A model generated the notes under the pieces. That model made no database searches. It saw only the letters and a program-made list of their open reading frames with translations, and was not told the origin of the DNA. The translations under genes and the position numbers were made by a program. From Gp1-AA145 sp963757135 (GTDB lineage Bacteria > Acidobacteriota > Terriglobia > Terriglobales > Acidobacteriaceae), in assembly GCA_963757135.1 (NCBI GenBank), contig CAVWQE010000006.1:496001-560000 (forward strand): 64,000 nt of DNA. Reading direction: 5' to 3'. The number at the start of each line of letters is the position of its first letter. Positions within the stretch are counted from its first letter, which is position 1. This document shows positions 45,706 through 55,562 of the stretch, one piece after another.

Positions 45706-46551
45706 CTAGGAAACATATTCGCGGATGTACTCGTCCCGGGTTTCGCGCAGGCTCTGCAAATCCCCATCGAAAATAATGTGACCGTCCCGCAAGATCAAGA
45801 AGCACATGGGGACGGCCGCCCGCGCATGCGGCGGCAGTGGCTTCATCTTGTTTTCAGTCCGATCAAAGTAATGCGTGGCCATGGTGAATGCATCTTGAAG
45901 CCGGTGAGTCACAAGCAGTGCACTAGTCTTGTACACGTCGCGCTGCTTCACCAGCAGCTCGATAATCGTGTTTGAGGTCACGGGATCAAGGCCGCCGGTG
46001 GGCGAGTCGTAGAGCAGGACTTCCGGATGGGTAATGATGGTCCGTGCGATAGCGACCCGCCGCCGCATACCGCCCGATAGTTCAGACGGATAGAGATTCA
46101 TGGTGTGTTCAAGTTCCACGAAACTGAGCGCCTCGCGCACGCGCTCCTCGATTTCTACCTCGGTCGCTTTGCCTTCTTCCAGCAGGCGGAAAGCCACGTT
46201 CTCTCTCACCGTCAGTGAGTCGAAGAGTGCGCTCTCCTGGAACACAATGCCCACGCGGCGGCGGAGATCAAATAAAGCGCTCTCGGGCATGCTGGTAATT
46301 TCCTCGCCCAAAACAAAAATTCTGCCGGAATCGGGCTTCAGAAGGCCGAGAGCAAGTTTCAGAATCGTGCTCTTGCCGGAACCTGCTACGCCGAAGATCG
46401 CTTTGGTTTCGCCAAATTGCAATTGAAAGGAAATGCCGTCGAGGACCTGTTTGTCCTCGAAGGACATAAAAACATTTTCGAATTCGAGAGTGATAGCGGA
46501 CGGCGGATGGGCCTGGATACGCTGCTCATCGACTACTGGAGGACTCGCCAT
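45706..46551 (-). CDS. MlaF-like ABC transporter ATP-binding protein
   Basis: 281 residues. Walker A GVAGSGKST, Q-loop IVFQESALFDSLTV, signature LSGGMRRRVAIA, Walker B LLYDSPTGGLDP with Ser in place of the usual Glu+Pro pair (DSPTGG, as in MlaF, where the Walker B Glu varies), and H-loop VTHRL. The C-terminal tail (RDGHIIFDGDLQSLRETRDE) is typical of MlaF. It pairs with the upstream MlaE-like permease, 10 bases away, in a phospholipid transport system of the outer membrane. MlaD-type substrate-binding partners are not seen next to it. Confidence 0.85.
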   Translation of the reverse strand: MASPPVVDEQRIQAHPPSAITLEFENVFMSFEDKQVLDGISFQLQFGETKAIFGVAGSGKSTILKLALGLLKPDSGRIFVLGEEITSMPESALFDLRRRVGIVFQESALFDSLTVRENVAFRLLEEGKATEVEIEERVREALSFVELEHTMNLYPSELSGGMRRRVAIARTIITHPEVLLYDSPTGGLDPVTSNTIIELLVKQRDVYKTSALLVTHRLQDAFTMATHYFDRTENKMKPLPPHARAAVPMCFLILRDGHIIFDGDLQSLRETRDEYIREYVS

Positions 46552-46561
46552 AACTGGAACA

Positions 46562-47347
46562 TTATCCCCCGAACAGAGTCATTGAAAGCCGCGTAATGAA
46601 AAAGTCGACAGTAATAATGAGAATCGAAGAAGCAACCACGGCCTGGGTGGTGGCGCGCCCAACGCCTTGTGTACCGCCACGCGCCGAAATTCCATAATAG
46701 CAACCGACGCTGGAAATGATGAACCCGAACAGGACGGGTTTAGCCAGGCCCATGAAGACGTCCTGAAAAACGAGGATCTGCCAGGCTGTGCTCCAGTACT
46801 GATGGAAATCGACGCCAAAGAATAATGCCGAGGCGACGCCCCCCCCGGCGATGCCAAATGCGTCCGAGATTATCGTAAGGAAAAACAACATGACCACGGT
46901 TGAGACCACGCGTGGTGTGACCAGCTTGCGCATTGGGTCCGTGCCCAAGGCACGCATGGCGTCAATTTGTTCTGTAACTACCATCGAACCCAGTTCGCTG
47001 GCCATGCCTGAGGCATTGCGTCCGGCTACCATCAGGCCGGTAATGACAGGGCCCAGCTCGCGCACCATGCCTAGTGACACCAACTGTCCGATTAAGGAAA
47101 GCGAGCCGAATCTCTGCAGTGTGCTACCACTGTTCTGCGCCAAGGCGCCGCCAGTGAAGAATCCGCAAAGGATAACGATGGGCAACGATCCGACGCCAAT
47201 CAGGTCCGCCTGCTGCGTGGTATCGCCGAAGTAACGTGGGGAAGTAAACAGATTTCCGATGGAGCGGGCCGCGATAATCGCGTATTCCTGAACCGCCAGG
47301 ATTTTCTGTTTGGCCCAATCACCCGGCGAGATGAGCTCGATGTCCAT
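46562..47347 (-). CDS. MlaE-like ABC transporter permease
   Basis: 261 residues with about five to six membrane helices. The MlaE core is clear: GVGSLPIVILCGFFTGGALA, LSLIGQLVSLGMVRELGPVI, GLMVAGRNASGMASELGSMV with TEQIDAMRALGTDP, and the C-terminal VVASSILIITVDFFITRL. It belongs to the lipid-transport permease family (MlaE/TGD1). It is the first gene of the pair with the ATPase and lies upstream of it on the minus strand. Confidence 0.9.
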   Translation of the reverse strand: MDIELISPGDWAKQKILAVQEYAIIAARSIGNLFTSPRYFGDTTQQADLIGVGSLPIVILCGFFTGGALAQNSGSTLQRFGSLSLIGQLVSLGMVRELGPVITGLMVAGRNASGMASELGSMVVTEQIDAMRALGTDPMRKLVTPRVVSTVVMLFFLTIISDAFGIAGGGVASALFFGVDFHQYWSTAWQILVFQDVFMGLAKPVLFGFIISSVGCYYGISARGGTQGVGRATTQAVVASSILIITVDFFITRLSMTLFGG

Positions 47348-47552
47348 TAAAAGGAATATAGCAGAGGGATGGCGCTCGGTCCTCGGCTCTCGGGATCTAG
47401 GCCATTATTGCTGCTTAAGTTCCCGTCGGACTTTTCGTGGTGGCGATCAACGTTCACTGTAGAAACTCTTGATGAACTCGATAGTTGGACGACGCGGGTT
47501 GGCTGGCTTGAAATACTCGCTGATGCCAAGCCGACAGCCGACGACCGAGAGC

Positions 47553-48986
47553 TTATTCCCTGCTCTTTTTCTTGATTTCAATGCTAAGACGCTTGATCTT
47601 CTGGTTGAGGGTAGAAAGCGGAATGTGGAAGCGTTCGGCGGTTTCAGTCTGATTCCAGCTGCACTTCTCCAGCATATCGAGGATGATTTGCCGTTCGCAT
47701 TCTTCCATTACATCGAACAAAGATGCGTCGGCACGGGCCGCAATCATGGGAATGGCGCCGCCGCGTCCGGTGACCTGCTCGGGCAGCAGGTCGGGGCCAA
47801 TAGCTTCAGCGGACGCAAGGACAACAGCCCGCTCAACTACGTTCTCGAGTTCACGCACGTTTCCGGGCCAGGAGTAATTCATGATTGGCCGTAAGGACTC
47901 GGGGGTCATGCGGTGCGGAGCACGCTGATTCTCTTCGGAATACTTGCGCAGGAAAAAATCCACGAGTAACGGAATATCTTCCTTCCGCTGGCGCAGCGGG
48001 GGAAGATCGACAGTGATGACATTCAAGCGGTAAAAAAGATCTTCGCGGAACTTGCCTTCCCTGACAAGCTGGCGCAAATCGACGTTAGTCGCGGCAATGA
48101 TGCGTACGTCGACCTGAATCTCGCTCACGCCGCCCAGGTGCATGAACTTACGGTCTTGCAGCACGCGCAGGATCTTCGACTGAGTGTCTAACCCCATGGT
48201 GCCGATCTCATCGAGGAAAAGCGTTCCGCGATGAGCAATCTCAAACAACCCCTTCTTTGAAGCGACTGCGCTAGTAAACGCGCCTTTGACGTGCCCGAAC
48301 AAGGTGGATTCGAGGAGGTCCGGGGGCATCGATCCGGTATTCACCGGAACGAAGGGCCGGTTCTGCCGCGGGGAGTTCAGGTGAAGCGCTTTCGCGATCA
48401 ACTCTTTTCCAGTGCCGCTTTCGCCCTGCAACAGCACGGTGGAGCGGCTCGGCGCAACCTGAGCCACGAGATCGAATATCTTAAGCATGGGCTCGCTCTT
48501 ACCTACGATGTTTTCGAAGTTGTAGCGGCGCTTGAGGGCGCGTTTGAGCTGAATATTTTCTTCTTCGGCGCGGCGGCGCGCTACTGCGGAGCGAACATCA
48601 GCCAGCAACTTTTCGTTGTCCCACGGCTTCTGTAGGAAATTCGCAGCTCCAGACTGCATGGCGCGAACGGCATCTTCAACCGTGCCGTAAGCGGTGATCA
48701 TGATGACCGAGATCTGGGCGTCGAGCGCACGGACGTCGGGAAGGATTTCGATGCCGCTGCGTCCGGGGAGAGCTAGGTCGAGCAATACCAGATCGAAAGG
48801 ACGCTCGCCCAAGCGGGAGAGCCCGTCTTCGCCATTGACGGCAGTTTCGACTTCGTAACCTTCAATCTCGAGGAGGGTCTGGAGCGACTCGCGTATCTCA
48901 ACTTCGTCGTCAATGATGAGCACTCTGCCTTGAGAAGGCAGAGTGACATCGCTCACCCGACCCGAAATGACGGCTGCTTCAGACAT
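47553..48986 (-). CDS. NtrC-type sigma54-dependent response regulator (GAFTSA variant)
   Basis: 477 residues. Receiver domain with phosphoacceptor Asp70 (LVLLDLALPG) and acidic pocket (IIDDE). AAA+ domain about 160-400: Walker A GESGTGKE at 188-195; the sigma54-contact loop reads GAFTSA at 235-240 instead of GAFTGA; Walker B GTLFLDEIG. C-terminal Fis-like helix-turn-helix (CSWNQTETAERFHIPLSTLN). Overlaps its partner kinase gene by eight bases. Probably activates sigma54 promoters when phosphorylated. The Gly-to-Ser change in the loop may weaken or alter sigma54 contact, though related variants exist. Confidence 0.95.
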   Translation of the reverse strand: MSEAAVISGRVSDVTLPSQGRVLIIDDEVEIRESLQTLLEIEGYEVETAVNGEDGLSRLGERPFDLVLLDLALPGRSGIEILPDVRALDAQISVIMITAYGTVEDAVRAMQSGAANFLQKPWDNEKLLADVRSAVARRRAEEENIQLKRALKRRYNFENIVGKSEPMLKIFDLVAQVAPSRSTVLLQGESGTGKELIAKALHLNSPRQNRPFVPVNTGSMPPDLLESTLFGHVKGAFTSAVASKKGLFEIAHRGTLFLDEIGTMGLDTQSKILRVLQDRKFMHLGGVSEIQVDVRIIAATNVDLRQLVREGKFREDLFYRLNVITVDLPPLRQRKEDIPLLVDFFLRKYSEENQRAPHRMTPESLRPIMNYSWPGNVRELENVVERAVVLASAEAIGPDLLPEQVTGRGGAIPMIAARADASLFDVMEECERQIILDMLEKCSWNQTETAERFHIPLSTLNQKIKRLSIEIKKKSRE

Positions 48987-51804
48987 TGACTGCTTTCCTC
49001 AGCAACGGAAATTCGAGATAAAAAGTCGTGCCGGATTCGGGTGCGCTTTCGACTTTAATTTTGCCGGCATGCTCCTGAATAATGCCGTAAGTCACCGACA
49101 ATCCCAGCCCGGTGCCGCGACGCTGGCCATCCTGCGGCGAGGTCTTGGTTGTGAAGAATGGGTCGTAGATGCGCTGAATGTGCTCCTGGGCAATGCCGGT
49201 GCCGGTGTCCGAAATCGCGACTCGAACGCCATCACTGTTGGAGGTGCTCACCTTAAGCGTGCCACCAGAGGGCATAGCGTCTTTTGCGTTCAAAAATAAA
49301 TTTAGAAACACCTGCTGCAAGCGGCCAGCGTTTCCCTGAATTGTCGGGAGATTTTGCGCCAGGCCGTCGTGCACCAGAACTCGCGCGGTCTTGAGCTGGT
49401 GCTCAAGCAAATTCAGCGTGTCCGTAATGATGCGGTTCAGGTCAACCTCGGTAAATTCGGCGGCGTTGGTGCGGGAGAAATTGAGCAGGTTGTTAACAAT
49501 TTCAGATGCGCGGAAAGTTTGGCGGGTGATCTTGTCGAGCAGCCCGCTTTTTTGGTCGTCGCCTTGAAGCTGCTTGGAAAGCATCTGGGCGTACGACGAG
49601 ATCACCGCGAGGGGCGTATTCACCTCATGCGCAACACCCGCCGCCAGCAACCCGATTGACGAGAGCTTGTCGGCTTGCGACAGTTGGGTTTCGAGGTCCA
49701 CGCGCTCGGTGATGTCGTCCATGATGATCAAGCGTCCGACAACACTGAACTTCTTCGTGACCAGCGGGGCGATGGCGACGTTGACAATGCGGGTTTCGCC
49801 GGTAGGAGTCGCCAGGCGAAACTTGTACAGATTGTGAATCCCCGGACTCTGGCGGAGCCGGTAGAACTCCTGCACGAAATCCTGCGGGAAGATTTCTCCC
49901 AACGGGCGGGTCAGGGCCTGCCAGCGCGGAAGCGCATACATGACTTCCATCTGTGAGTTCCATGACTCGATACGGTCTTCGAGATCGATGGCCAGCACAC
50001 ATACGTTGATCGACTCGACGATGTTTTCGTTGAAGTCCTTGAGCCGCTCGTACTGCGCGATCTTTTGCTCGAGCGACGCATACAAGCGTGCATTCTGAAT
50101 GGCGATAGCTACGTAGCCGGCAAGGGTTTCGAGCAATTCGACATCTTCGCTGGAAAGAAAATCTCCTTCTACCGTCTTGCCCAGACCGAGCACCGCGACC
50201 GTGCTTTTCTGCGCGCGGCACGGAATGTAATAGTTGAAATCCAGCTTCGCGATCGTCTCCTGGGCGCCGCCAGTCTCGCGGGGCACGTGGTGCGTGTTCT
50301 CAAAAAAGAGATGGCCTTCGGCATTCTCCGGACGGGGCAAGCTCAGGAAAGCAAGATCGAGGCTTCCCGTCTGCTGAATTCCGAACGACTTCGCGAGAGT
50401 GAATCGCGACTCAGGCTCATTGCCGGCGAGAAAGACCGCCATACGGTCAACCAGCAGCGTGCGAGAAAGCTGGTCCACGACCGCGGTCAACATCTTGTCA
50501 AGGTCGGTCTCGGCGTTCAACTCGCGTCCAAACTCGATCAAGGTATGGCGATAGTCATATTGCTGGCGATAAAAGAGCCGATCCGTGCGACCCTGTATCC
50601 ACTTACGGAGAGGATCAAACAGGAGCGCGGTAATGACGATCGCCAGCACTAATCCAATGCCGCCGGCGCTGGGAACGCGCGAGTGCACAAGCAGGCCGAC
50701 GAGCGCCACTACGGTGAAGTAGGCTCCGGCGATGGCGGCAGCCGCCAGGGTGTAAACCATTCCGCGCTTGAAGATCAGGTCCACGTCCATCAGCCGGTAG
50801 CGAACGATAGCGTAGCCGAAAGTGAGCGGCAGAATGCCCAACGACAGCACGGAAATCTTCATACCGCCGCTGGGCAGCTTTCCCAGCAGAAACGGGAGGG
50901 CATAGAAAACCGCGAAGGGCAGGAACGCCAATATGGTTCCCCGCGTCACCCACTTCAGTTGCTGGCGCAAGATGGGGCGGTCAGCCTGCTGATAGCTGTG
51001 CAGGAAAACCAAGGCCGCCGCTGCAAAATACAGCAGCAGGTACGCCATCTCAATGCGATCAATCTGCCAGCGCAGCATTTCGCTGGCGCGCGAGAGCGTC
51101 TTCGAAAGAATGTGGAAGGCCAGCAGGAGCAGACCGGGCGCATAAACCAGTGGAATCAAACTTCGGTGCTTGCGGACCAGGCTGTGTTTTTCCGGGAAGG
51201 TAAGCGCGAAGTGCAGGAATAGCGCCGGCTGAAGCATCCAAGCGGCAACGTTGCCCCAGTAAATTGTCCAATCAAACGAGTTAAGCTTGCCCGTGTAGTG
51301 GAATGAGTAGAGGGCAAAAGATGCAACGCAAAAAAAGTAAAAATGCGTTGAGCCTGGGGCCGTCCAGCGGCGAAACAGAACATAAAGCCCAATTCCCAGA
51401 TAGGTCAGAGCAATCAGGCGCAGCCAATCATTGGAGCTGCGCTGCGCGGGAAGAAGGCTCGGACTGACATCGAGCGAATAGGGTCCGCGCACGATGGAGT
51501 AACTCGGCGAGTGCCAAGCTCCAACCTGGTAGAGCTGATAGTTTACTGCTCCAGTGTTCGGAACGGGGTGTCCATTGATGGCGGTCAGGCGATCTCCAAT
51601 TTTGATTCCTGCCTGAGCCCCGGGGCCGCGTGGATCTACGCGATCGGCGACGACACTTCCATCACGCTCCATCCACCACACGCCGTCATACGGAGAAACG
51701 AACTGGCCCTCTTTGCGGAAATTAATCCATGCCAAAGTGACTGCGGCAACCGTCAACAGAACCAGCACACCTGCGGTGAAGCGAATTTGAAACTCCCGAT
51801 TCAT
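48979..51804 (-). CDS. Membrane sensor histidine kinase with PDZ, GAF and PAS domains
   Basis: About 941 residues from ATG 51804 (MNREFQIRFTAGVLVLLTVA), which gives a clean signal-anchor; a longer frame opens at 51918 with a weak TTG. Order: first membrane helix; a PDZ-like periplasmic domain (GPGAQAGIKIGDRLTAINGH); seven or more membrane helices; a GAF domain (FGRELNAETDLDKMLTAVVD); a PAS domain; HisKA with phospho-His about residue 726 (VAHEVNTPLAVISSYAQ); and an HATPase domain (NLFLNAKDAMPSGG, DTGTGIAQEHIQRI, GTGLGLSVTYGI). It phosphorylates the adjacent NtrC-type regulator. The signal is unknown. Confidence 0.92.
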   Translation of the reverse strand: MNREFQIRFTAGVLVLLTVAAVTLAWINFRKEGQFVSPYDGVWWMERDGSVVADRVDPRGPGAQAGIKIGDRLTAINGHPVPNTGAVNYQLYQVGAWHSPSYSIVRGPYSLDVSPSLLPAQRSSNDWLRLIALTYLGIGLYVLFRRWTAPGSTHFYFFCVASFALYSFHYTGKLNSFDWTIYWGNVAAWMLQPALFLHFALTFPEKHSLVRKHRSLIPLVYAPGLLLLAFHILSKTLSRASEMLRWQIDRIEMAYLLLYFAAAALVFLHSYQQADRPILRQQLKWVTRGTILAFLPFAVFYALPFLLGKLPSGGMKISVLSLGILPLTFGYAIVRYRLMDVDLIFKRGMVYTLAAAAIAGAYFTVVALVGLLVHSRVPSAGGIGLVLAIVITALLFDPLRKWIQGRTDRLFYRQQYDYRHTLIEFGRELNAETDLDKMLTAVVDQLSRTLLVDRMAVFLAGNEPESRFTLAKSFGIQQTGSLDLAFLSLPRPENAEGHLFFENTHHVPRETGGAQETIAKLDFNYYIPCRAQKSTVAVLGLGKTVEGDFLSSEDVELLETLAGYVAIAIQNARLYASLEQKIAQYERLKDFNENIVESINVCVLAIDLEDRIESWNSQMEVMYALPRWQALTRPLGEIFPQDFVQEFYRLRQSPGIHNLYKFRLATPTGETRIVNVAIAPLVTKKFSVVGRLIIMDDITERVDLETQLSQADKLSSIGLLAAGVAHEVNTPLAVISSYAQMLSKQLQGDDQKSGLLDKITRQTFRASEIVNNLLNFSRTNAAEFTEVDLNRIITDTLNLLEHQLKTARVLVHDGLAQNLPTIQGNAGRLQQVFLNLFLNAKDAMPSGGTLKVSTSNSDGVRVAISDTGTGIAQEHIQRIYDPFFTTKTSPQDGQRRGTGLGLSVTYGIIQEHAGKIKVESAPESGTTFYLEFPLLRKAVNV

Positions 51805-52034
51805 GTCACAATCAAGTTGTTGGACAGGAAACGTCCATTTGCTTTGAAGCACGTTCGGTGCCAACGCCACTGCTGAATTTGACGGGATAAGTCCCATGTT
51901 CGTAAGCGCTTGGCTCAATTATAGAACCGTCATAGAAGCGCAATTATGTTTTTTGGAAGTAATCTACGGTATTCGGTAAGTTGCTGTTTCTTCTGAGTTT
52001 GCGGTCGGCCGGAGCACCTGCATTGTCGCAAAAA

Positions 52035-52062
52035 ATGAGGGGAGCTTGCGCTCCCCTCAACA
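52035..52062 (-). terminator. Minus-strand terminator hairpin upstream of the kinase gene
   Basis: GAGGGGAGC and GCTCCCCTC pair with a four-base loop; on the minus strand ATTTTTTG follows. No minus-strand gene ends here, so it may close a short RNA or serve as an attenuator for the kinase transcript. Confidence 0.65.
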
Positions 52063-52134
52063 AAAACGACAGAGGCGATATCTGAGTAAATAGAATTCAG
52101 CAAGCCACGGTTTAGTTGTCCGGCCCAATAAAAA

Positions 52135-53016
52135 ATGCCCATTCCGGCACAAAGTGCGTCCGGCATCGCTGAACGGTCGAGCCAGATTGACGGCTTATGT
52201 GTGCGCTTTTTACATGCGGGCTGCGGGCCTGTGTTGGTTCTCGTACACGGACTGCTGGGTTACTCCCACAATTGGCGGTCTGCAATTCCCATTCTGGCGC
52301 AGGCCCGGGAAGTCTTCGCACCGGATATGCCGGGCGCCGGCTTTTCAGACTGCCCACCTGGGCTGGACGGGCGTTTGCTGGCGGCCGCAGAGCGATTGTC
52401 CCGATTTCTGGATATGGCCGGGGTTACCCGATGCGACCTGGTAGGCAGTTCTTATGGCGGGACCACTGCGCTGAGGCTAGCGGCACTTGAGCCATCGCGC
52501 GTCCGGTCTTTGGTGTTGGTTTCGCCGGCGAACCCCTGGTCACGTATCGGCCGAAAAAGGCTGGCGGCGCTGGGGCTGCCCGGAGTGGGCGTGCTATCCC
52601 CCCCCATTTCCCGCCGCGCTCGTTTTCTGCACGGCTATTTTGTACGACGCATGTACGGAGATCCCGCGCGGGTTACGCCCGAAACTTTGTATTCGTATTC
52701 GCTTCCCCTGGCTCGGCCGGGAGTATTCGAGCATGCGGTTAAAATCGCGCAGAACTGGCGGTCCGATATGCGGGAACTCCGGCGCGAAATGGCCAAGGCT
52801 GCCGACGTTCCGACGCTCGTGCTCTGGGGCAGTAAAGACCGGCTGGTGGATCCGGCTTCGGCGGAGATCATCGGTAGGAACTTTCGCATTTCCGGAACAC
52901 GGGTCATTGAGGGAGCCGGGCATCTCCCCTACGAAGAAGTTCCCGAGCAGTTCTGCAAACCAGTGTTGGAGTTCTTGAATATTCACTCGCCCGCACAGGT
53001 GCTCGACGGGAAGTAA
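52135..53016 (+). CDS. Alpha/beta-fold hydrolase
   Basis: 293 residues. The fold is clear: oxyanion HGLLGYSHNWR; nucleophile elbow VGSSYGGTT with Ser; Asp in WGSKDRLVDP; catalytic His in GAGHLPYEEVP. A lid segment lies between (LPGVGVLSPPISRRARFLHG). Substrate is unknown: haloalkane, ester and C-C hydrolases share these motifs. ATG 52135 opens right after an AT-rich leader; there is no strong Shine-Dalgarno. Next gene follows in 20 bases, so they may be co-transcribed. Confidence 0.92.
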   Translation: MPIPAQSASGIAERSSQIDGLCVRFLHAGCGPVLVLVHGLLGYSHNWRSAIPILAQAREVFAPDMPGAGFSDCPPGLDGRLLAAAERLSRFLDMAGVTRCDLVGSSYGGTTALRLAALEPSRVRSLVLVSPANPWSRIGRKRLAALGLPGVGVLSPPISRRARFLHGYFVRRMYGDPARVTPETLYSYSLPLARPGVFEHAVKIAQNWRSDMRELRREMAKAADVPTLVLWGSKDRLVDPASAEIIGRNFRISGTRVIEGAGHLPYEEVPEQFCKPVLEFLNIHSPAQVLDGK

Positions 53017-53036
53017 CCTGACAAGGTTTGCCGTCA

Positions 53037-54473
53037 GTGCTAGGCTCGAATTGTTTGCTTGAGACTACGTTCAATACGGATTCGAACCGAGCCGCAAGCT
53101 GGCTTTCCAGAGCGTTTCGGGCTGAAGCCTCGAGCGCGTGGCTACGGTTCGTTGTAGCCGTCGTTGGACTTGGATTGGCTTTCGTTGCGGCCATCTTCTC
53201 AACCGCTTCGCGAGAGGCCGGAAACGTGCCCGCTACGATCATCCTAGCCTCGCTGGCATTGCTGTTGGCAACCGGCGTCGGCTTGGGGACGGTGCCATAT
53301 CTAGCGCGACGAGTTGAGGCGCGAAGGGTTCGCGACGCTCTCGACTTCGAAGTGACTCGAACCGGTGCGCTCTATGCCGTGGTGGTTCTGGTGATCGGAA
53401 TTGCCGCCCTCAATACCGGCAACAACCTGCTCTATGTGATCGTCGCCACCATGCTGGGGGCAATTGCAGTTTCCGGAATCGCGTCCGCTCTTTGCCTGCG
53501 CGGCCTGGAGCTCGACCTGAAAGTTCCCGAGCATATCTTTGCAGGCATTGATGTTCCGGCTACGATTTGCGTTCGCAATCCGAGGAAGTGGCTGCCATCG
53601 CTTTCGGTTTCGGCGGTTCCGATTGAAAAGAATAAAACGAAAAAACGATGGCGGATGGTCGCGACCAAGTTTCCCGTGCCGCCATGGCGGCCGCCCGAGA
53701 AACAATGGCTGCAACTGCCAGACCGCAAACTTCACCGCGTGCTGGTCAATAATCCCTCGGGAGTTTTTCACGAATCAGCATATTTCCCGTTTCTACCTCC
53801 GGGTGTGCAGTTGCAAGCCGAAGTCAGATTGAAGTTTCCGAAGCGAGGGCGATATCAGGAGCGTTTCAGCCTTTCGACGCGTTTCCCATTCGCGTTCCTC
53901 TCCAAGACGCGGCGAGTGGCGCTGGCGCGCGAGGTGCTGATCTATCCGGAACTGACGACCTATGAAGAAATCGTTGAGCTCTTGCCAGTGCTCAGCGGCA
54001 AGCGTGAAGCTTACCAGCGTGGTCTTGGGTCCGATCTTTATCGAATCCGGGAATATCTTCCGGAGGATTCAGCCCGCCACGTTGACTGGAAAGCCACGGC
54101 TAAGTCGGGAGACCTGAAGGTCAGGGAGTTTGCCCGAGAAGATGAGCGCCGACTGCGAATAGTGTTCGATAACCCAGTTCCCGGAGGAATTCAGTCGCCA
54201 GCGTACGAGCGTATGGTGTCGCTGGCGGCGTCGGTAGCATGGCGGCTGTCGCAGCAAGGCGTCCTACTTTCATTTGTTTCCCAGGAGTACGAGGCCAGCG
54301 GCGAGGTTTTCGATTTTCTCGATTACTTGGCGGCGATTCAACCAAAGCCCGGAACATCGGTGCTTGACACGCTGGCAGGTTCGACGGATTACAGCCTGGT
54401 GTTCACTGCTCAAAAGCGTGGAACGATCCCCATGGCGATGTGGGCAAGCGCCTACTTCGTCTTCCTTGAGTAA
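53037..54473 (+). CDS. DUF58-domain membrane protein
   Basis: About 478 residues. Start assigned to GTG 53037 because AAGG lies ten bases upstream; TTG 53028 is also open. Two pairs of hydrophobic helices near the N-terminus (FVVAVVGLGLAFVAAIFST, ATIILASLALLLATGVGLGT, TGALYAVVVLVIGIAALNTG, LLYVIVATMLGAIAVSGIAS). DUF58 signature at the C-terminal side: GSDLYRIREYLPEDSARHVD, followed by WKATAKSGDLKVREF. DUF58 proteins usually travel with MoxR-type ATPases in stress or surface-assembly loci; no MoxR gene is in this stretch, so the partner is elsewhere. Confidence 0.88.
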   Translation: MLGSNCLLETTFNTDSNRAASWLSRAFRAEASSAWLRFVVAVVGLGLAFVAAIFSTASREAGNVPATIILASLALLLATGVGLGTVPYLARRVEARRVRDALDFEVTRTGALYAVVVLVIGIAALNTGNNLLYVIVATMLGAIAVSGIASALCLRGLELDLKVPEHIFAGIDVPATICVRNPRKWLPSLSVSAVPIEKNKTKKRWRMVATKFPVPPWRPPEKQWLQLPDRKLHRVLVNNPSGVFHESAYFPFLPPGVQLQAEVRLKFPKRGRYQERFSLSTRFPFAFLSKTRRVALAREVLIYPELTTYEEIVELLPVLSGKREAYQRGLGSDLYRIREYLPEDSARHVDWKATAKSGDLKVREFAREDERRLRIVFDNPVPGGIQSPAYERMVSLAASVAWRLSQQGVLLSFVSQEYEASGEVFDFLDYLAAIQPKPGTSVLDTLAGSTDYSLVFTAQKRGTIPMAMWASAYFVFLE

Positions 54474-54607
54474 TCAATCCCTCTTCCTGGGCAGTCGCTG
54501 AAGTAACCATTACCGTGGTTACCACGGTTCATTGGCCTAATGCGTCAGAACTGCTACTTTCAGTTCAGAGATTAAGCGTAAAGCTCTCGTTTCATTGGAT
54601 TGAAAGT

Positions 54608-55417
54608 ATGTCCAAAGAACAACTCCAGCTAGCCTTATGGATCTCGCAGCCGATCCTGCAGGCGATCATCGCGGTCGTCGTATATCGACGCCGGCTGCAC
54701 AAGGATTTTCCCGCCTTCTTTTCCTATACTGTCGCGCAGATCGTAATTTTCGCGGTTGAATATCCGGTTTTCAACTTGGCTGATCCGCAGATTTACTTTA
54801 CTGTGTTCTGGATCTCGGCGGCGCTCAACGTAGTGTTCGCGTTCCAGATTATTCATGAAGTTTTCCTTGACGCGTTTAAGCCCTACCCCGCTCTGAAAGA
54901 TCTTGGATCCGCACTATTCAAATGGGCCGCGTTGATCATGATTCTGGTTTCGGTGGTCCTAATCTCAGTCAGCCCGGGGTGGGATAATCCGGTGCGCGAA
55001 AGTATTCTGGTCGTACAGCGATGTGTCCGGGTTGTCCAGTGCGGCCTGGTCCTGTTTCTTTTAGCGTTCTCCAAGAACCTGGGGGTTTCGTGGCGCAGAC
55101 AAAGCTTTGGAATCGCCCTGGGGTTTGGGCTCCTTTCCGGAGTGGAATTGCTCACTTTGGCGCTGTATTCAGGGACACACCTGCATCCCATGCTTACCAG
55201 CCTGGTCAACATGGGTGCGTACAACGCCGGCATGTTGGTGTGGCTGCTGTACTCAGCGCTGAACCGCAAAAGTGCTGCTGTACCAATTTTGGTGCCACAG
55301 CGCTGGGATGAGGCTTTAACCGATTTGCGTCCGCAAACTGAAACCGAATCACTGATTCCGATGTTCGAACACATGGTTGACCGAGCCTTCTCAAAAGTGC
55401 AGGACAGCCGCGTCTAA
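54608..55417 (+). CDS. Hypothetical multi-pass membrane protein
   Basis: 269 residues from ATG 54608 (MSKEQLQLALWISQPILQAI); an upstream frame from 54515 lacks support. About seven hydrophobic helices alternate with short loops (WISQPILQAIIAVVVY, FFSYTVAQIVIFAVEY, FWISAALNVVFAFQII, FKWAALIMILVSVVLISVSP, VVQCGLVLFLLAFS, IALGFGLLSGVELLTLALY, NMGAYNAGMLVWLLYSAL). A cytoplasmic tail of about 50 residues follows. No family can be assigned, but its form resembles acidobacterial membrane proteins found next to sensor genes. Confidence 0.75.
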   Translation: MSKEQLQLALWISQPILQAIIAVVVYRRRLHKDFPAFFSYTVAQIVIFAVEYPVFNLADPQIYFTVFWISAALNVVFAFQIIHEVFLDAFKPYPALKDLGSALFKWAALIMILVSVVLISVSPGWDNPVRESILVVQRCVRVVQCGLVLFLLAFSKNLGVSWRRQSFGIALGFGLLSGVELLTLALYSGTHLHPMLTSLVNMGAYNAGMLVWLLYSALNRKSAAVPILVPQRWDEALTDLRPQTETESLIPMFEHMVDRAFSKVQDSRV

Positions 55418-55562
55418 CCATCACGTTTCAACCTGAAACTCTTCCGCATTATTCACAGCTGCGTCGTTTTCCTTATTGCACCGGTGGCACTTGACACGGA
55501 AGTTATAATCCAGCCACTAGGGTTTCCGCTCCCAGGGGACCCGCATGTAAGGAGAATTACCC

